The notes under the pieces: model-generated
What the model saw: the letters and a program-made list of their open reading frames with translations, nothing else
Told to the model about the DNA's origin: nothing
Databases searched by the model: none
Assembly: GCA_937925515.1 (NCBI GenBank)
Contig: CALALP010000043.1
Coordinates: 25,094 to 89,093, forward strand
DNA length: 64,000 bases
DNA from: an uncultured Lachnoanaerobaculum sp.
GTDB taxonomy: Bacteria > Bacillota > Clostridia > Lachnospirales > Lachnospiraceae
Direction: 5' to 3'
Program-made: the position numbers and the translations under genes
Part shown: piece by piece, positions 44,625-52,375 of the stretch
Layout: every line of letters begins with the position of its first letter
How positions within the stretch are numbered: position 1 is the stretch's first letter

Positions 44625-44894
44625 TCAACTCTTTAAGTCCTCAAACAATTTATTTAAATCGGAATGTCCTTTTTCCAAAGAATCTCCTGCTATCCTTTCT
44701 GCCTCAAGCATAGCAGCCATAGTTTCTTTGTTAGGGTATTTTACATCAAATGGAAGTCCTCCTTCCATAATTGATTTGTGTAAAAATATATTGATTGCGT
44801 CTGTTAATGTAATTCCAAAATTACTAAAGAGTTTTTCAGCACTATTTTTTATTTCAGGTTCTATGCGTATATTAATATTTGCTGTCTTAGCCAT
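44625..44894 (-). CDS. RelB/DinJ-type antitoxin, apparently orphan
   Basis: 89 residues. The N-terminal ribbon-helix-helix DNA-binding part reads TANINIRIEPEIKNSAEKLFSNFGIT followed by LTDAINIFLHKSI, typical of DinJ/RelB. The C-terminal GGLPFDVKYPNKETMAAM resembles the toxin-binding tail. AAGGAGG precedes the ATG at 44894. No toxin gene follows: only about 115 bases separate it from yloU, with no ORF. Palindromic sites overlap its promoter, which suggests that it still regulates itself. Confidence 0.88.
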   Translation of the reverse strand: MAKTANINIRIEPEIKNSAEKLFSNFGITLTDAINIFLHKSIMEGGLPFDVKYPNKETMAAMLEAERIAGDSLEKGHSDLNKLFEDLKS

Positions 44895-44908
44895 AAGCAC
44901 CTCCTTTA

Positions 44909-44931
44909 CTTTAAATAAAGTGTATCACTTT
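44909..44931 (-). promoter_or_regulatory. Palindromic operator and promoter of the antitoxin gene
   Basis: AAAGTG TAT CACTTT (44917-44931) is a perfect inverted repeat, and CTTTA AA TAAAG (44909-44920) a second one that abuts it. On the minus strand TTGAAT, a 17-base gap and TACACT form a promoter whose -10 lies inside the first palindrome. This is the expected layout for ribbon-helix-helix autorepression. Confidence 0.65.
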
Positions 44932-45102
44932 GTACGAGCAAATTCAAGACAATGTGAAACATTAGTGATTGAAAATTTAGATAGTTTTATGTTAAATTGT
45001 AAGTGAGTATTGAATTTAAAGCAGTTACATATTAAGATAATGAAAAACAGTTTCTTACTATTATTATTTTAACAATTAAATTTTAAAAGGTTTGGTGGCG
45101 AT

Positions 45103-45660
45103 ATGAATACAAAGAACAATATTGAAGAAAAGAAATCTTTTAACCTAAAAGCAGAAATCAAAAGTTGGCTAAGTATTATAATCATTGCAGCTTTAATAGC
45201 ATTTTTCCTTAATAATTTTATTATAGCAAATTCTAAAGTTCCCTCTGCCTCTATGGAAAATACAATTATGACCGGTAATAGACTTATAGGTTTTAGACTT
45301 TCCTACTTATTTGAAAATCCTAAAAGAGGCGATATTATCATCTTTAAATTCCCTGACAATGAAAAAAAATATTATGTAAAAAGAATTATAGGTATAAGTG
45401 GAGATATTGTAGATATAAAGGGAGGTAAGGTTTACCTTAACAACTCCACTACTCCCCTAGACGAACCATATATTAAAGAGCCAATGATAGTTCAAAATGA
45501 TATGCACTTTGAAGTTCCTGAAGATGCTTACTTTTGTTTAGGTGATAATAGAAATAGTTCTATTGATGCAAGGTATTGGAACAATACTTATGTCTATAAA
45601 AATAAGATTATTTCTAAAGTTATATTTAGATACTTCCCTAGTTTTGGATTGGTAAAATAA
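45103..45660 (+). CDS. lepB: Signal peptidase I
   Basis: Membrane-anchored serine protease that removes signal peptides from secreted proteins. It has 185 residues, the size of Gram-positive SipS-type enzymes. One membrane segment (about 22-42) precedes the catalytic serine Ser50 in KVPSASMENT. The lysine base is Lys93 in YYVKRIIG; the C-terminal box FCLGDNRNSSIDARYW is intact. AAAGG and TGGTGG stand upstream of the ATG. One of the three plus-strand genes. Confidence 0.95.
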   Translation: MNTKNNIEEKKSFNLKAEIKSWLSIIIIAALIAFFLNNFIIANSKVPSASMENTIMTGNRLIGFRLSYLFENPKRGDIIIFKFPDNEKKYYVKRIIGISGDIVDIKGGKVYLNNSTTPLDEPYIKEPMIVQNDMHFEVPEDAYFCLGDNRNSSIDARYWNNTYVYKNKIISKVIFRYFPSFGLVK

Positions 45661-45809
45661 GATTATTTCCCTAAACAATTATTAAACGGTCTTTTTTTGT
45701 ACTAAATTAAAAACATAAAAATATATAATAAAAGAAACTTTTTTTAGTAGCTTTAGTTACAAAATATTAAAACTACATAATTTCTTTTGTAGAAAAAAAT
45801 ATATTAATG

Positions 45810-45818
45810 TGCTATAAT
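45810..45818 (+). promoter_or_regulatory. Extended -10 promoter of fprA
   Basis: TGCTATAAT is a perfect extended -10 element. No -35 at 17 bases is convincing, which extended -10 promoters tolerate. Transcription would start near 45825, about 80 bases before fprA. Confidence 0.6.
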
Positions 45819-45906
45819 TTCGACATTATAAATGCTCAATAACTAAAATAACGAGTAATATATGGTAATAACAATCATTAATTTTCATTTTAAAGGGGGA
45901 AATTTT

Positions 45907-47118
45907 ATGCATCAGGCAAGACAAATTATTGACGATATTTATTATATCGGAGCAAGCGACAGAAGATTAAATCTATTTGAAAATATTCATCCTGTACCGG
46001 ACGGAATGTCTTATAATTCTTATGTTGTTCTCGATGAAAAAACAGTTCTTTTAGATACTGTTGACAAGGCTATTAGTAAAGTATTTTTAGAAAATTTAGA
46101 CGCAGTTCTTAATGGTAGAAAACTAGACTACATTGTAATAAATCACATGGAGCCTGACCACACTGCAACACTCGCAGAGGTATTTTTCAGACACCCTGAG
46201 GCAACATTAGTCGGAAATACTAAAACATTTTCTATGATGAAACAGTTTTTTGATATGCCTATTGACGGACATACTTTAGTTGTAAAAGAGGGCGATACCC
46301 TAAATACAGGAAAGCATACTTTCTCATTTCATCTTGCGTCTATGGTACATTGGCCTGAAGTTATGGTTACATTTGATACTACATACAAAGCACTTTTCTC
46401 AGCTGACGCTTTCGGAACTTTTGGTGCTTTAAATGGAAATATTTTCTCAGATGAATTTAATTTTGAAACTGAATGGTTAAGTGAGGCAAGAAGATATTAC
46501 ACCAATATAGTTGGTAAGTATGGAGTTCAAACACAGGCACTTCTTAAAAAAGCAGCTCCTCTTAATATAGAATATCTTTGTCCTTTACATGGTCCAGTTT
46601 GGAGAGATAAGGAGAAAATTGCTTGGTTTATAGATAAGTATTCAAAATGGTCAAGCTATACTCCTGAAGATAATGATGTAGTTATTTTCTATGGTTCTAT
46701 TTATGGAAATACAGAAGACGCAGCAAACTTTTTAGCAAATGAATTAGGTAAGAGAGATGTTAGAAATATAAAGGTTTTTGATGTTTCTACAAAAGACCCG
46801 TCATACTTAATAGGCGAGGCTTTCAGAGCAAAAGTTTTTGTTTTTGCTTGTTCTACATATAATGCAGAGATATTCCCTAAAATGGAAGATTTCTTGCTTG
46901 AGTTAAAGGGACATAATATGCAAAATAGAGATGTTGCTATTTTAGAGAATGGTTCTTGGGCATTACTCGCAGGTAAAAAGATTAAGGAAATTCTTTCTAC
47001 TATGAAAAATATCAATCTAATTGGAGATAGTATTGCTATAAAGTCTGCTCTTAAAGAGGAACAGCTTTCATCTATTGAGAAAATGGCAGAGGATATTAAA
47101 GAGGCGTTAGAGAAGTAA
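45907..47118 (+). CDS. fprA: Flavodiiron protein (A-type flavoprotein, FprA)
   Basis: Oxygen or nitric oxide reductase that protects anaerobes. It has 403 residues from the chosen start. The N-terminal metallo-beta-lactamase-like domain holds the diiron motif NHMEPDHTA (H-x-E-x-D-H) and HWPEVMVTFD. The C-terminal flavodoxin domain begins near residue 255 with VIFYGSIYGNTEDAA. No rubredoxin domain is attached, so electrons come from a partner. The ATG at 45907 follows AAAGGGGG; the frame is open 15 codons upstream. Confidence 0.95.
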   Translation: MHQARQIIDDIYYIGASDRRLNLFENIHPVPDGMSYNSYVVLDEKTVLLDTVDKAISKVFLENLDAVLNGRKLDYIVINHMEPDHTATLAEVFFRHPEATLVGNTKTFSMMKQFFDMPIDGHTLVVKEGDTLNTGKHTFSFHLASMVHWPEVMVTFDTTYKALFSADAFGTFGALNGNIFSDEFNFETEWLSEARRYYTNIVGKYGVQTQALLKKAAPLNIEYLCPLHGPVWRDKEKIAWFIDKYSKWSSYTPEDNDVVIFYGSIYGNTEDAANFLANELGKRDVRNIKVFDVSTKDPSYLIGEAFRAKVFVFACSTYNAEIFPKMEDFLLELKGHNMQNRDVAILENGSWALLAGKKIKEILSTMKNINLIGDSIAIKSALKEEQLSSIEKMAEDIKEALEK

Positions 47119-47125
47119 GTAAGTT

Positions 47126-47164
47126 AAGAGTGGTATACCTACCGATAATAGATATACCACTCTT
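47126..47164 (+). terminator. Terminator after fprA
   Basis: AAGAGTGGTATA (47126-47137) pairs perfectly with TATACCACTCTT (47153-47164) around a 15-base loop, starting 8 bases past the fprA stop. A weak AT run follows. It also faces the end of the small-membrane-protein operon on the minus strand. Confidence 0.75.
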
Positions 47165-47229
47165 ATATATAATTAAATTCAAGTTAATATTCTACTGACC
47201 TCTAACGTAATTATATATCCCTAAAATTA

Positions 47230-47361
47230 CTAAATAGCACCTATTGTAAGCGAAATCTTTCTCCAACTTTTCTGTATAAACTGATTATCTTTCATAATAA
47301 TAGGTAGTATCATTGATATTATAAGTAGTATATTAACTATAAAATGCAGTATATTTAACAT
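47230..47361 (-). CDS. Small membrane protein with KDNQFI motif (43 aa)
   Basis: 43 residues: a single N-terminal hydrophobic segment (about 2-23), then LPIIMKDNQFIQKSWRK and a short hydrophobic end. Up to residue 30 it aligns without gaps with the 57-residue protein at 47594, sharing Leu-Pro at 19-20 and KDNQFI at 24-29. AAGGAG sits 8 bases before the ATG. Last of four small membrane-protein genes. Function unknown. Confidence 0.65.
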   Translation of the reverse strand: MLNILHFIVNILLIISMILPIIMKDNQFIQKSWRKISLTIGAI

Positions 47362-47388
47362 ACTATTTCTCCTTATCTAATTTTACCC

Positions 47389-47544
47389 TTATTGACCAAA
47401 TACACAAAGCCAAGCATTAATATACAAAAAGGTCTTAAAAAGTGCATCTAATATACTTTTTAAAGGCTCTTTTTTTACAATAAAATTTGCTATTGCTACT
47501 ATAATAAATATAATAAGTTCTATAAGGTATAATGTTCTCATCAT
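47389..47544 (-). CDS. Small membrane protein (51 aa)
   Basis: 51 residues with a hydrophobic stretch at about 5-23 (LIELIIFIIVAIANFIV), a KKEPLKS turn and a second moderately hydrophobic part rich in aromatic residues. GGAGGG is 7 bases before the ATG. It does not share the KDNQFI motif of its two neighbours. It follows the 57-residue gene by 49 bases. Coding is supported by ribosome site, open frame and operon setting; function is unknown. Confidence 0.55.
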   Translation of the reverse strand: MMRTLYLIELIIFIIVAIANFIVKKEPLKSILDALFKTFLYINAWLCVFGQ

Positions 47545-47593
47545 TACCTATCCCTCCATTTCTAAGCTATTTAAAATCACATCTATATCAAAC

Positions 47594-47767
47594 TTATGGA
47601 ATATGAAAATAAACATTTAAAATAACTAAAACTACCACAATAAGGACTAATACCACCTCAACTTTTCTATTATTTTGCTTTATAAACTGATTATCCTTTA
47701 GTATAAGTGGTAGCCAAGCCCATATAATCATTATTACTAAAACTATAGTAATCAATATTCTCAACAT
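47594..47767 (-). CDS. Small membrane protein with KDNQFI motif (57 aa)
   Basis: 57 residues. A first membrane segment (about 4-22) ends in LPLILKDNQFI, a basic loop KQNNRK follows, then a very regular Val/Leu/Ile segment (about 36-52). Both ends would lie on the same side, with a charged cytoplasmic loop. A perfect AAGGAGG precedes the ATG. It lies 17 bases after the 118-residue membrane protein gene. It is a paralogue of the 43-residue protein at 47230. I do not recognise the family. Confidence 0.7.
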   Translation of the reverse strand: MLRILITIVLVIMIIWAWLPLILKDNQFIKQNNRKVEVVLVLIVVVLVILNVYFHIP

Positions 47768-47784
47768 AACAAACCTCCTTAACT

Positions 47785-48141
47785 CTATTTCTTATAACTA
47801 CCTCCTTTAGCTTTACAAAATAAATCGAGAATACATTTTGTATTAGAAACAAAAAAATATACTATCAAGTCAACTACATAATATATGATTAAAATAGATG
47901 AAATATTAATTTCCTTAAAAATAATATCTAATACTAAGGCTAATGCAGTAACTAATACAGTCGAACCAAACCATAATATTCCAATTCTATTAATTTTTCT
48001 AAGGTCATCTAACTTCTTTTCCTCTATTGTCATCTTTTTATATTTTGTGCTGAATGATTCTAAACCACTATTTATACGCATTATTCCAATTAAATATATA
48101 AATATAATACATAATAAAGGTAAATACTTATTTAATCTCAT
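47785..48141 (-). CDS. Membrane protein of unknown function (118 aa)
   Basis: 118 residues with three hydrophobic segments (about 5-22, 51-70 and 78-98). A charged loop, KYKKMTIEEKKLDDLRKINRI, lies between the first two. Its C-terminus is basic with two cysteines (KCILDLFCKAKGG). AAGGA is close to the ATG. First gene of the small-membrane-protein operon, about 125 bases from its promoter. No family recognised. Confidence 0.7.
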   Translation of the reverse strand: MRLNKYLPLLCIIFIYLIGIMRINSGLESFSTKYKKMTIEEKKLDDLRKINRIGILWFGSTVLVTALALVLDIIFKEINISSILIIYYVVDLIVYFFVSNTKCILDLFCKAKGGSYKK

Positions 48142-48265
48142 CTTTCCTTACTTTCCAAAAATATCACTTTGCCAAACTACACTTTTACACATTATTTTCT
48201 ATTTAAATTGTACATTGGTATCACCTATTTTTTTTGAACATTTAGCTTTTTGTCTGTTGTTTACA

Positions 48266-48294
48266 GTTGTACCAAACACAATTTACTTTGTCAA
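48266..48294 (-). promoter_or_regulatory. Promoter of the small-membrane-protein operon
   Basis: On the minus strand a perfect TTGACA (48294-48289) is followed after 17 bases by TACAAC (48271-48266), preceded by TGG as an extended -10. It is the only good promoter in the gap and points to the four small genes. Confidence 0.6.
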
Positions 48295-48420
48295 TATCAA
48301 AGCCTATATTTTATATATTTGTAAGACAAATGACATTTTAAAGTATGATTTAAAGTTTTATTCGTGATAAATGTTTCTAGTATATTAACAAAAATTTTAT
48401 TCATAAAAAAATTTAAATAA

Positions 48421-48450
48421 AAAAAAGACATGTTTTATCATGCCTTTTTT
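48421..48450 (-). terminator. Terminator after queH
   Basis: On the minus strand GGCATG pairs with CATGTC around a 6-base loop, flanked by A and T runs on both sides. It begins 3 bases past the queH stop and can work in both directions. Confidence 0.8.
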
Positions 48451-48452
48451 TA

Positions 48453-49109
48453 CTAGCCCTCTGCCTGCATTGCTTTTCTTCTTTCTTCTCTCTCCCTTGC
48501 CTCACATTGTGAAAACCAACAGCCACAATAATTTTGTCTATACAAATCAAATTCTTTTGAGAGTTCTACTGACCTTTTATAGCCGTTTTTCTTTTTAAAA
48601 TCAGTTGGTAGGTATTTTACGCCGTATTCTTCCCCTACTCTTTCTCCTATTTCACAAAGAAGAGCAGAGCTTTTCATAGGGCTTATTGAAAGAGTGGTAG
48701 TAAAATAATCAAAGCCGTATTTTTTAGCCACTCTTGCAGCCTCTTCAAGTCTTAACTCAAAGCAAAGTTTACATCTATCTTGTCCCTCTTTATCTTTTTC
48801 ATGTCCTTTGACTACTTTATGGAAAAGTTCAGGTTCATATCTTCCCTCCATAAACTTAACTTCTCTTTCAAAGGGCATCATATTTATAAGTCTTATTTCT
48901 TCTGCAACTCTTAGCTTATATTCTTCCTCATTATCTATATTTGGATTATAATAAAATACTGTAATATCAAACTTTGTATTTAAATATTCCATACAGTATG
49001 AGGAGCAGGGAGCACAACAAGAATGTAGTAAAAGACTTGGATAAATGTCTTTTGCCAAGTTTTCATCTATAATTTTTTCTAATTCTTTTTGTAAATTTCT
49101 TTGATTCAT
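48453..49109 (-). CDS. queH: Epoxyqueuosine reductase QueH
   Basis: Cobalamin-independent enzyme that reduces epoxyqueuosine to queuosine in tRNA. It has 218 residues. The paired cysteines SCCAPCSSYC near residue 30, a CKLC motif in the middle and YCGCWFSQC near the end bind the metal and cluster in the QueH/DUF208 family. TTTSISPMKS is another family block. It starts 4 bases after the rpoD stop. No other queuosine genes are in the window. Confidence 0.93.
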   Translation of the reverse strand: MNQRNLQKELEKIIDENLAKDIYPSLLLHSCCAPCSSYCMEYLNTKFDITVFYYNPNIDNEEEYKLRVAEEIRLINMMPFEREVKFMEGRYEPELFHKVVKGHEKDKEGQDRCKLCFELRLEEAARVAKKYGFDYFTTTLSISPMKSSALLCEIGERVGEEYGVKYLPTDFKKKNGYKRSVELSKEFDLYRQNYCGCWFSQCEAREREERRKAMQAEG

Positions 49110-49113
49110 AATC

Positions 49114-50286
49114 CTATAAAAAGTCCTTTATCTTTTTTGACCTTACAGGGTTTCTAAGCTTTCTAAGTGCCTTAGCCTCAATCTGTCTTATTCTCTCCCT
49201 AGTAACATGGAACTCTCTGCCGACTTCTTCGAGAGTTCTTGGATGACCGTCCTCTAGTCCAAATCTAAGTACTATAACCTGTCTTTCTCTTTCTTTTAAA
49301 TCTCCAAGAAGTAGATTGATTTGTTCTCTAAGCATAACCGACTCTACATTTACCTCAGGAGTTAAAACATTATTATCTGCCACAAAATCTCCTAAGTTTG
49401 AATCGTCCTCTTCTCCGATAGGAGTTTCCAAAGATGCAGGTTCTCTTGCAATCTGCATAATCTCCATTACTTTTTCCTCAGACATCTCAAGTGCATCTGC
49501 AAGTTCTGTAACACTAGGTTCATAGCCAAGTTCAAGTGTAAGTTTTCTCTGCATTTTACTCATCTTGTTTATAGTTTCAACCATGTGTACAGGCACTCTT
49601 ATAGTTCTTGCTTGGTCTGCCAATGCTCTTGTAACAGATTGTCTAATCCACCATGTGGCATAAGTTGAAAGCTTAAAGCCCTTAGTATAATCAAACTTTT
49701 CAACACCCTTTATAAGACCTAAGTTTCCCTCTTGAACAAGGTCTAAAAAGCTCATGCCTCTACCTGTATATCTTTTTGCAATACTTACTACAAGTCTTAA
49801 GTTAGCCTCAATAAGTTTTTGCTTTGCATATTCGTCGCCCTCTTGCTTTTTCTTTGCAAGCTCTGCCTCTTCTTCACTACTTAAAAGTGGAACTGTACCT
49901 ATTTCTTTCAAGTACATTCTTACAGGGTCATCAGTACCCACTCCCTCAAGTATATCTATTGCACTAAGTTCAGTATCTACATCAACCTCATCTTCTTCAT
50001 CAATATCATCAAAATCAGTATCATCATCTAATAGAACTAAATCATCGCTGACTGTTTCTAAATCATTTGGTACATCTTCAGGAATAGCCTCTATTATCTC
50101 TATATTCTTGTCCTCCATGCGAGAATAAATCTCTTCCATTGCCTCGGTGTTAAGCTCTTCACCTATGAAAGCATCATTAATCTCTATTGAGCTAATTTTC
50201 ATGTCATTTTTCTTAGCCTTTTCCATAAGCTTTAAAAGCTTATTTTCAAAGTCCTCCGGAAATGAAATTCTTTTATCTTCGTCCAT
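49114..50286 (-). CDS. rpoD: RNA polymerase primary sigma factor
   Basis: Housekeeping sigma factor of 390 residues. An acidic region 1 (about 60-110) is followed by region 1.2 DPVRMYLKEIGTVPLLS, region 2 with SIAKRYTGRGMSFLDLVQEGNLGLI and YATWWIRQSVTRAL, region 3 and region 4 with the helix-turn-helix TLEEVGREFHVTRERIRQIE. AGGAGG precedes the ATG. In many Firmicutes dnaG lies upstream; here birA does. It explains the TTGACA/TATAAT-like promoters. Confidence 0.97.
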   Translation of the reverse strand: MDEDKRISFPEDFENKLLKLMEKAKKNDMKISSIEINDAFIGEELNTEAMEEIYSRMEDKNIEIIEAIPEDVPNDLETVSDDLVLLDDDTDFDDIDEEDEVDVDTELSAIDILEGVGTDDPVRMYLKEIGTVPLLSSEEEAELAKKKQEGDEYAKQKLIEANLRLVVSIAKRYTGRGMSFLDLVQEGNLGLIKGVEKFDYTKGFKLSTYATWWIRQSVTRALADQARTIRVPVHMVETINKMSKMQRKLTLELGYEPSVTELADALEMSEEKVMEIMQIAREPASLETPIGEEDDSNLGDFVADNNVLTPEVNVESVMLREQINLLLGDLKERERQVIVLRFGLEDGHPRTLEEVGREFHVTRERIRQIEAKALRKLRNPVRSKKIKDFL

Positions 50287-50303
50287 ATTTTCCTCCTATC
50301 TAT

Positions 50304-51287
50304 TTATACATACCCATAAATACCTCTGACACTTACTTCGCCACTTAAAATTATTTCCTCCTGTTTATTATCTCTTATTACTAAAAGTTCTCCATTGTCA
50401 TTTATTCCTTTACAAATTGCCTCAAATTTTCTATTTATCTCAGATATATAGACTGTCTTTCCCTTATTTACAAGTAGTTTCTCATAGTCTTCTTTTATAA
50501 AAGCTAAGTTTCTATCTTTTTGAAAATGCAAGTACAATTTATTAAAGTTTGTAAAAATCTCTGCAATCAGTTTACTTCTGATACATTTCTTTCCTGTTTC
50601 AAGCCTTATTGAAGTCGCTATTTTTTTTATATCAGGGGAAAATGTAGAAGTGTTTGCATTTATCCCTATACCACATATTATATATCTTATTCCGTCTGTA
50701 TCTGAACTCATTTCAGTAAGTATGCCACATATTTTCTTACCATTATAAACTATATCATTTGGCCATTTTATTAAAACTTCCAAATTTTCATTATCTCTTA
50801 TTGCATTTGCAACTGAAAGTGCAAATATAAGTGTAAGCATAGAGGCTTTTTCAGTCGGTATATCAGGTTTTATAAGTAGACTCATCCATATACCACTACC
50901 TGCCGGCGATGACCAAACTCTCCCTCTTCTTCCACGTCCTGAAACTTGTTCATCTGCTACACAAAGTATTTTAGAAAAATCTTTATTTTCTGCAATCTCC
51001 TTAGCCCATTTGTTAGTAGAATCAACTTTACTTTTATAAAGTGGGATAATGTTTAAATTTCTGTTTTCAAACTCTTTTTTTAACTCAGTTTCGTTAAGTA
51101 TATCATATTTTTCTAAAAGTCTATATCCCTTATTTGTAACAGCCTCTATAATATAGCCCTCTTTTTTTAAAGTAGCGACTGCTTTCCATATCGCAGTTCT
51201 TGAAACTCCTAAATTTTCACAAATATATTGACCTGAAATAAACCCACTTGAATTTTCAAGTAGTTCTAAAACCTTTTCCTTAACCAT
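50304..51287 (-). CDS. birA: Biotin-protein ligase / biotin operon repressor BirA
   Basis: Bifunctional protein of 327 residues. The N-terminal winged helix (about 1-62, with SGQYICENLGVSRTAIWKAVATL) can repress biotin genes. The central domain has the biotinyl-AMP motif GRGRRGRVWSSPAGSG and KWPNDI with the catalytic lysine; an SH3-like C-terminal part follows. No biotin biosynthesis genes are nearby. It follows the small membrane gene by 7 bases. Confidence 0.95.
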   Translation of the reverse strand: MVKEKVLELLENSSGFISGQYICENLGVSRTAIWKAVATLKKEGYIIEAVTNKGYRLLEKYDILNETELKKEFENRNLNIIPLYKSKVDSTNKWAKEIAENKDFSKILCVADEQVSGRGRRGRVWSSPAGSGIWMSLLIKPDIPTEKASMLTLIFALSVANAIRDNENLEVLIKWPNDIVYNGKKICGILTEMSSDTDGIRYIICGIGINANTSTFSPDIKKIATSIRLETGKKCIRSKLIAEIFTNFNKLYLHFQKDRNLAFIKEDYEKLLVNKGKTVYISEINRKFEAICKGINDNGELLVIRDNKQEEIILSGEVSVRGIYGYV

Positions 51288-51294
51288 ATATTAC

Positions 51295-51579
51295 CTATAA
51301 ACTCGCTATTGTTATAACGGATATTATTAATAAAAATATACCTGCTAAAACATGTGCAAATACCATTGCCAGATATTTTTTATTTCTATGATTGACTCTA
51401 AAGCTCTTTCCTGCCATAAAGAAATTGAGTACTCCTGCAAGTGTAAATATAGCCGGAAATGCAGGACGATTTCTTTCAGGTGCTATAAATGCTATCATTG
51501 CAAGTATAATAATTATTATACCTATTGCAATCTGAACGGTTTCAAAAAATGCAACTCTATCATCATTTCGTCTTGGCAT
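51295..51579 (-). CDS. Small membrane protein of unknown function (94 aa)
   Basis: 94 residues with three hydrophobic segments (about 14-33, 38-53 and 68-91) and a basic loop FRVNHRNKKY before the last. It starts MPRRNDDR with a perfect AAAGGAGG; the open frame reaches 17 codons upstream but without a site. It lies between trmH (1 base) and birA. The family is not recognised beyond conserved clostridial membrane proteins. Confidence 0.75.
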   Translation of the reverse strand: MPRRNDDRVAFFETVQIAIGIIIIILAMIAFIAPERNRPAFPAIFTLAGVLNFFMAGKSFRVNHRNKKYLAMVFAHVLAGIFLLIISVITIASL

Positions 51580-51580
51580 T

Positions 51581-52375
51581 TTACCTCCTTTGTCTTGCAA
51601 GTTCAAACATAAAAATTGAAGATGCCACACCTACATTTAAAGACTCTGTTTTTCCTAACATTGGAATTTTTATACTTATATCTGAATTTTCTATAATCTC
51701 ACTCTTAACTCCCCTTGACTCATTTCCTATTATAAATGCACTACTCTTTGTGTAGTCCTCTTTATCATATTCTTTGTCAGCAGAAAGTGTAGAGGTGTAA
51801 ATTTTAATATTTTTTTGTTTCAACATTTTTATTGTAACATTAATATCATCTACATAAACAAATGGAACTCTAAAAATAGAACCCATAGTAGAACGTATTA
51901 CTTTCGGATTATATATATCCACTGTATCTTTACTCATAATAATAAGGCTTATTCCTGCCGCCTCACTTGAGCGAACTATAGTTCCTAGATTCCCCGGATC
52001 TTGTATATCATCGAGAATAATTATTGCATGAGATATATCTTTTTCGAGAAGTTTTTCAAGCGAATATTCTGTCCTTTTTGCAACTGCAAGTATTCCTTGT
52101 GGTGTTTTAGTATCACTTGTATGATTAAACACTATGTCTGATACAAGTTCATACTTTATAGAATTAAGCTTATGCTTTGTTTCTTCTTTTAAGTCCTTAT
52201 AACTATTTTTTAAAAATGTTTCACTTATAAAAACTTCCTTTAACTGCCCAAAAGGCATCTCCTCAAATATTTTAATCCCCTCAATCACATAAGTTTTTGT
52301 CTTATCTCTTAAACTTCTTTTTTTTATTAATGCAATAATATCCTTAATTTTTTTATTTGATGTCGACGTAATCAT
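51581..52375 (-). CDS. TrmH/SpoU-family RNA 2'-O-methyltransferase
   Basis: SAM-dependent SPOUT methyltransferase, 264 residues from the chosen start. An N-terminal substrate-binding domain (about 1-85) is followed by the knotted domain with LDDIQDPGNLGTIVRSSEAAG, FIIGNESRGV and IPMLGKTESLNVGVASSIFMFE. The modified ribose, in 23S rRNA or tRNA, cannot be told. The ATG at 52375 overlaps the nadE end by 23 bases; an alternative start 11 codons earlier also lies in nadE. Confidence 0.9.
   Translation of the reverse strand: MITSTSNKKIKDIIALIKKRSLRDKTKTYVIEGIKIFEEMPFGQLKEVFISETFLKNSYKDLKEETKHKLNSIKYELVSDIVFNHTSDTKTPQGILAVAKRTEYSLEKLLEKDISHAIIILDDIQDPGNLGTIVRSSEAAGISLIIMSKDTVDIYNPKVIRSTMGSIFRVPFVYVDDINVTIKMLKQKNIKIYTSTLSADKEYDKEDYTKSSAFIIGNESRGVKSEIIENSDISIKIPMLGKTESLNVGVASSIFMFELARQRR

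Larger units (their letters stand above)
48142..48452. other. Intergenic region upstream of the small-membrane-protein operon
   Basis: A 311-base gap, very AT-rich. It holds the promoter at 48266-48294 for the downstream operon and the terminator of queH at 48421-48450. Between promoter and first ATG lies an untranslated leader of about 115 bases in which I see no clear fold or ORF. Confidence 0.6.
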
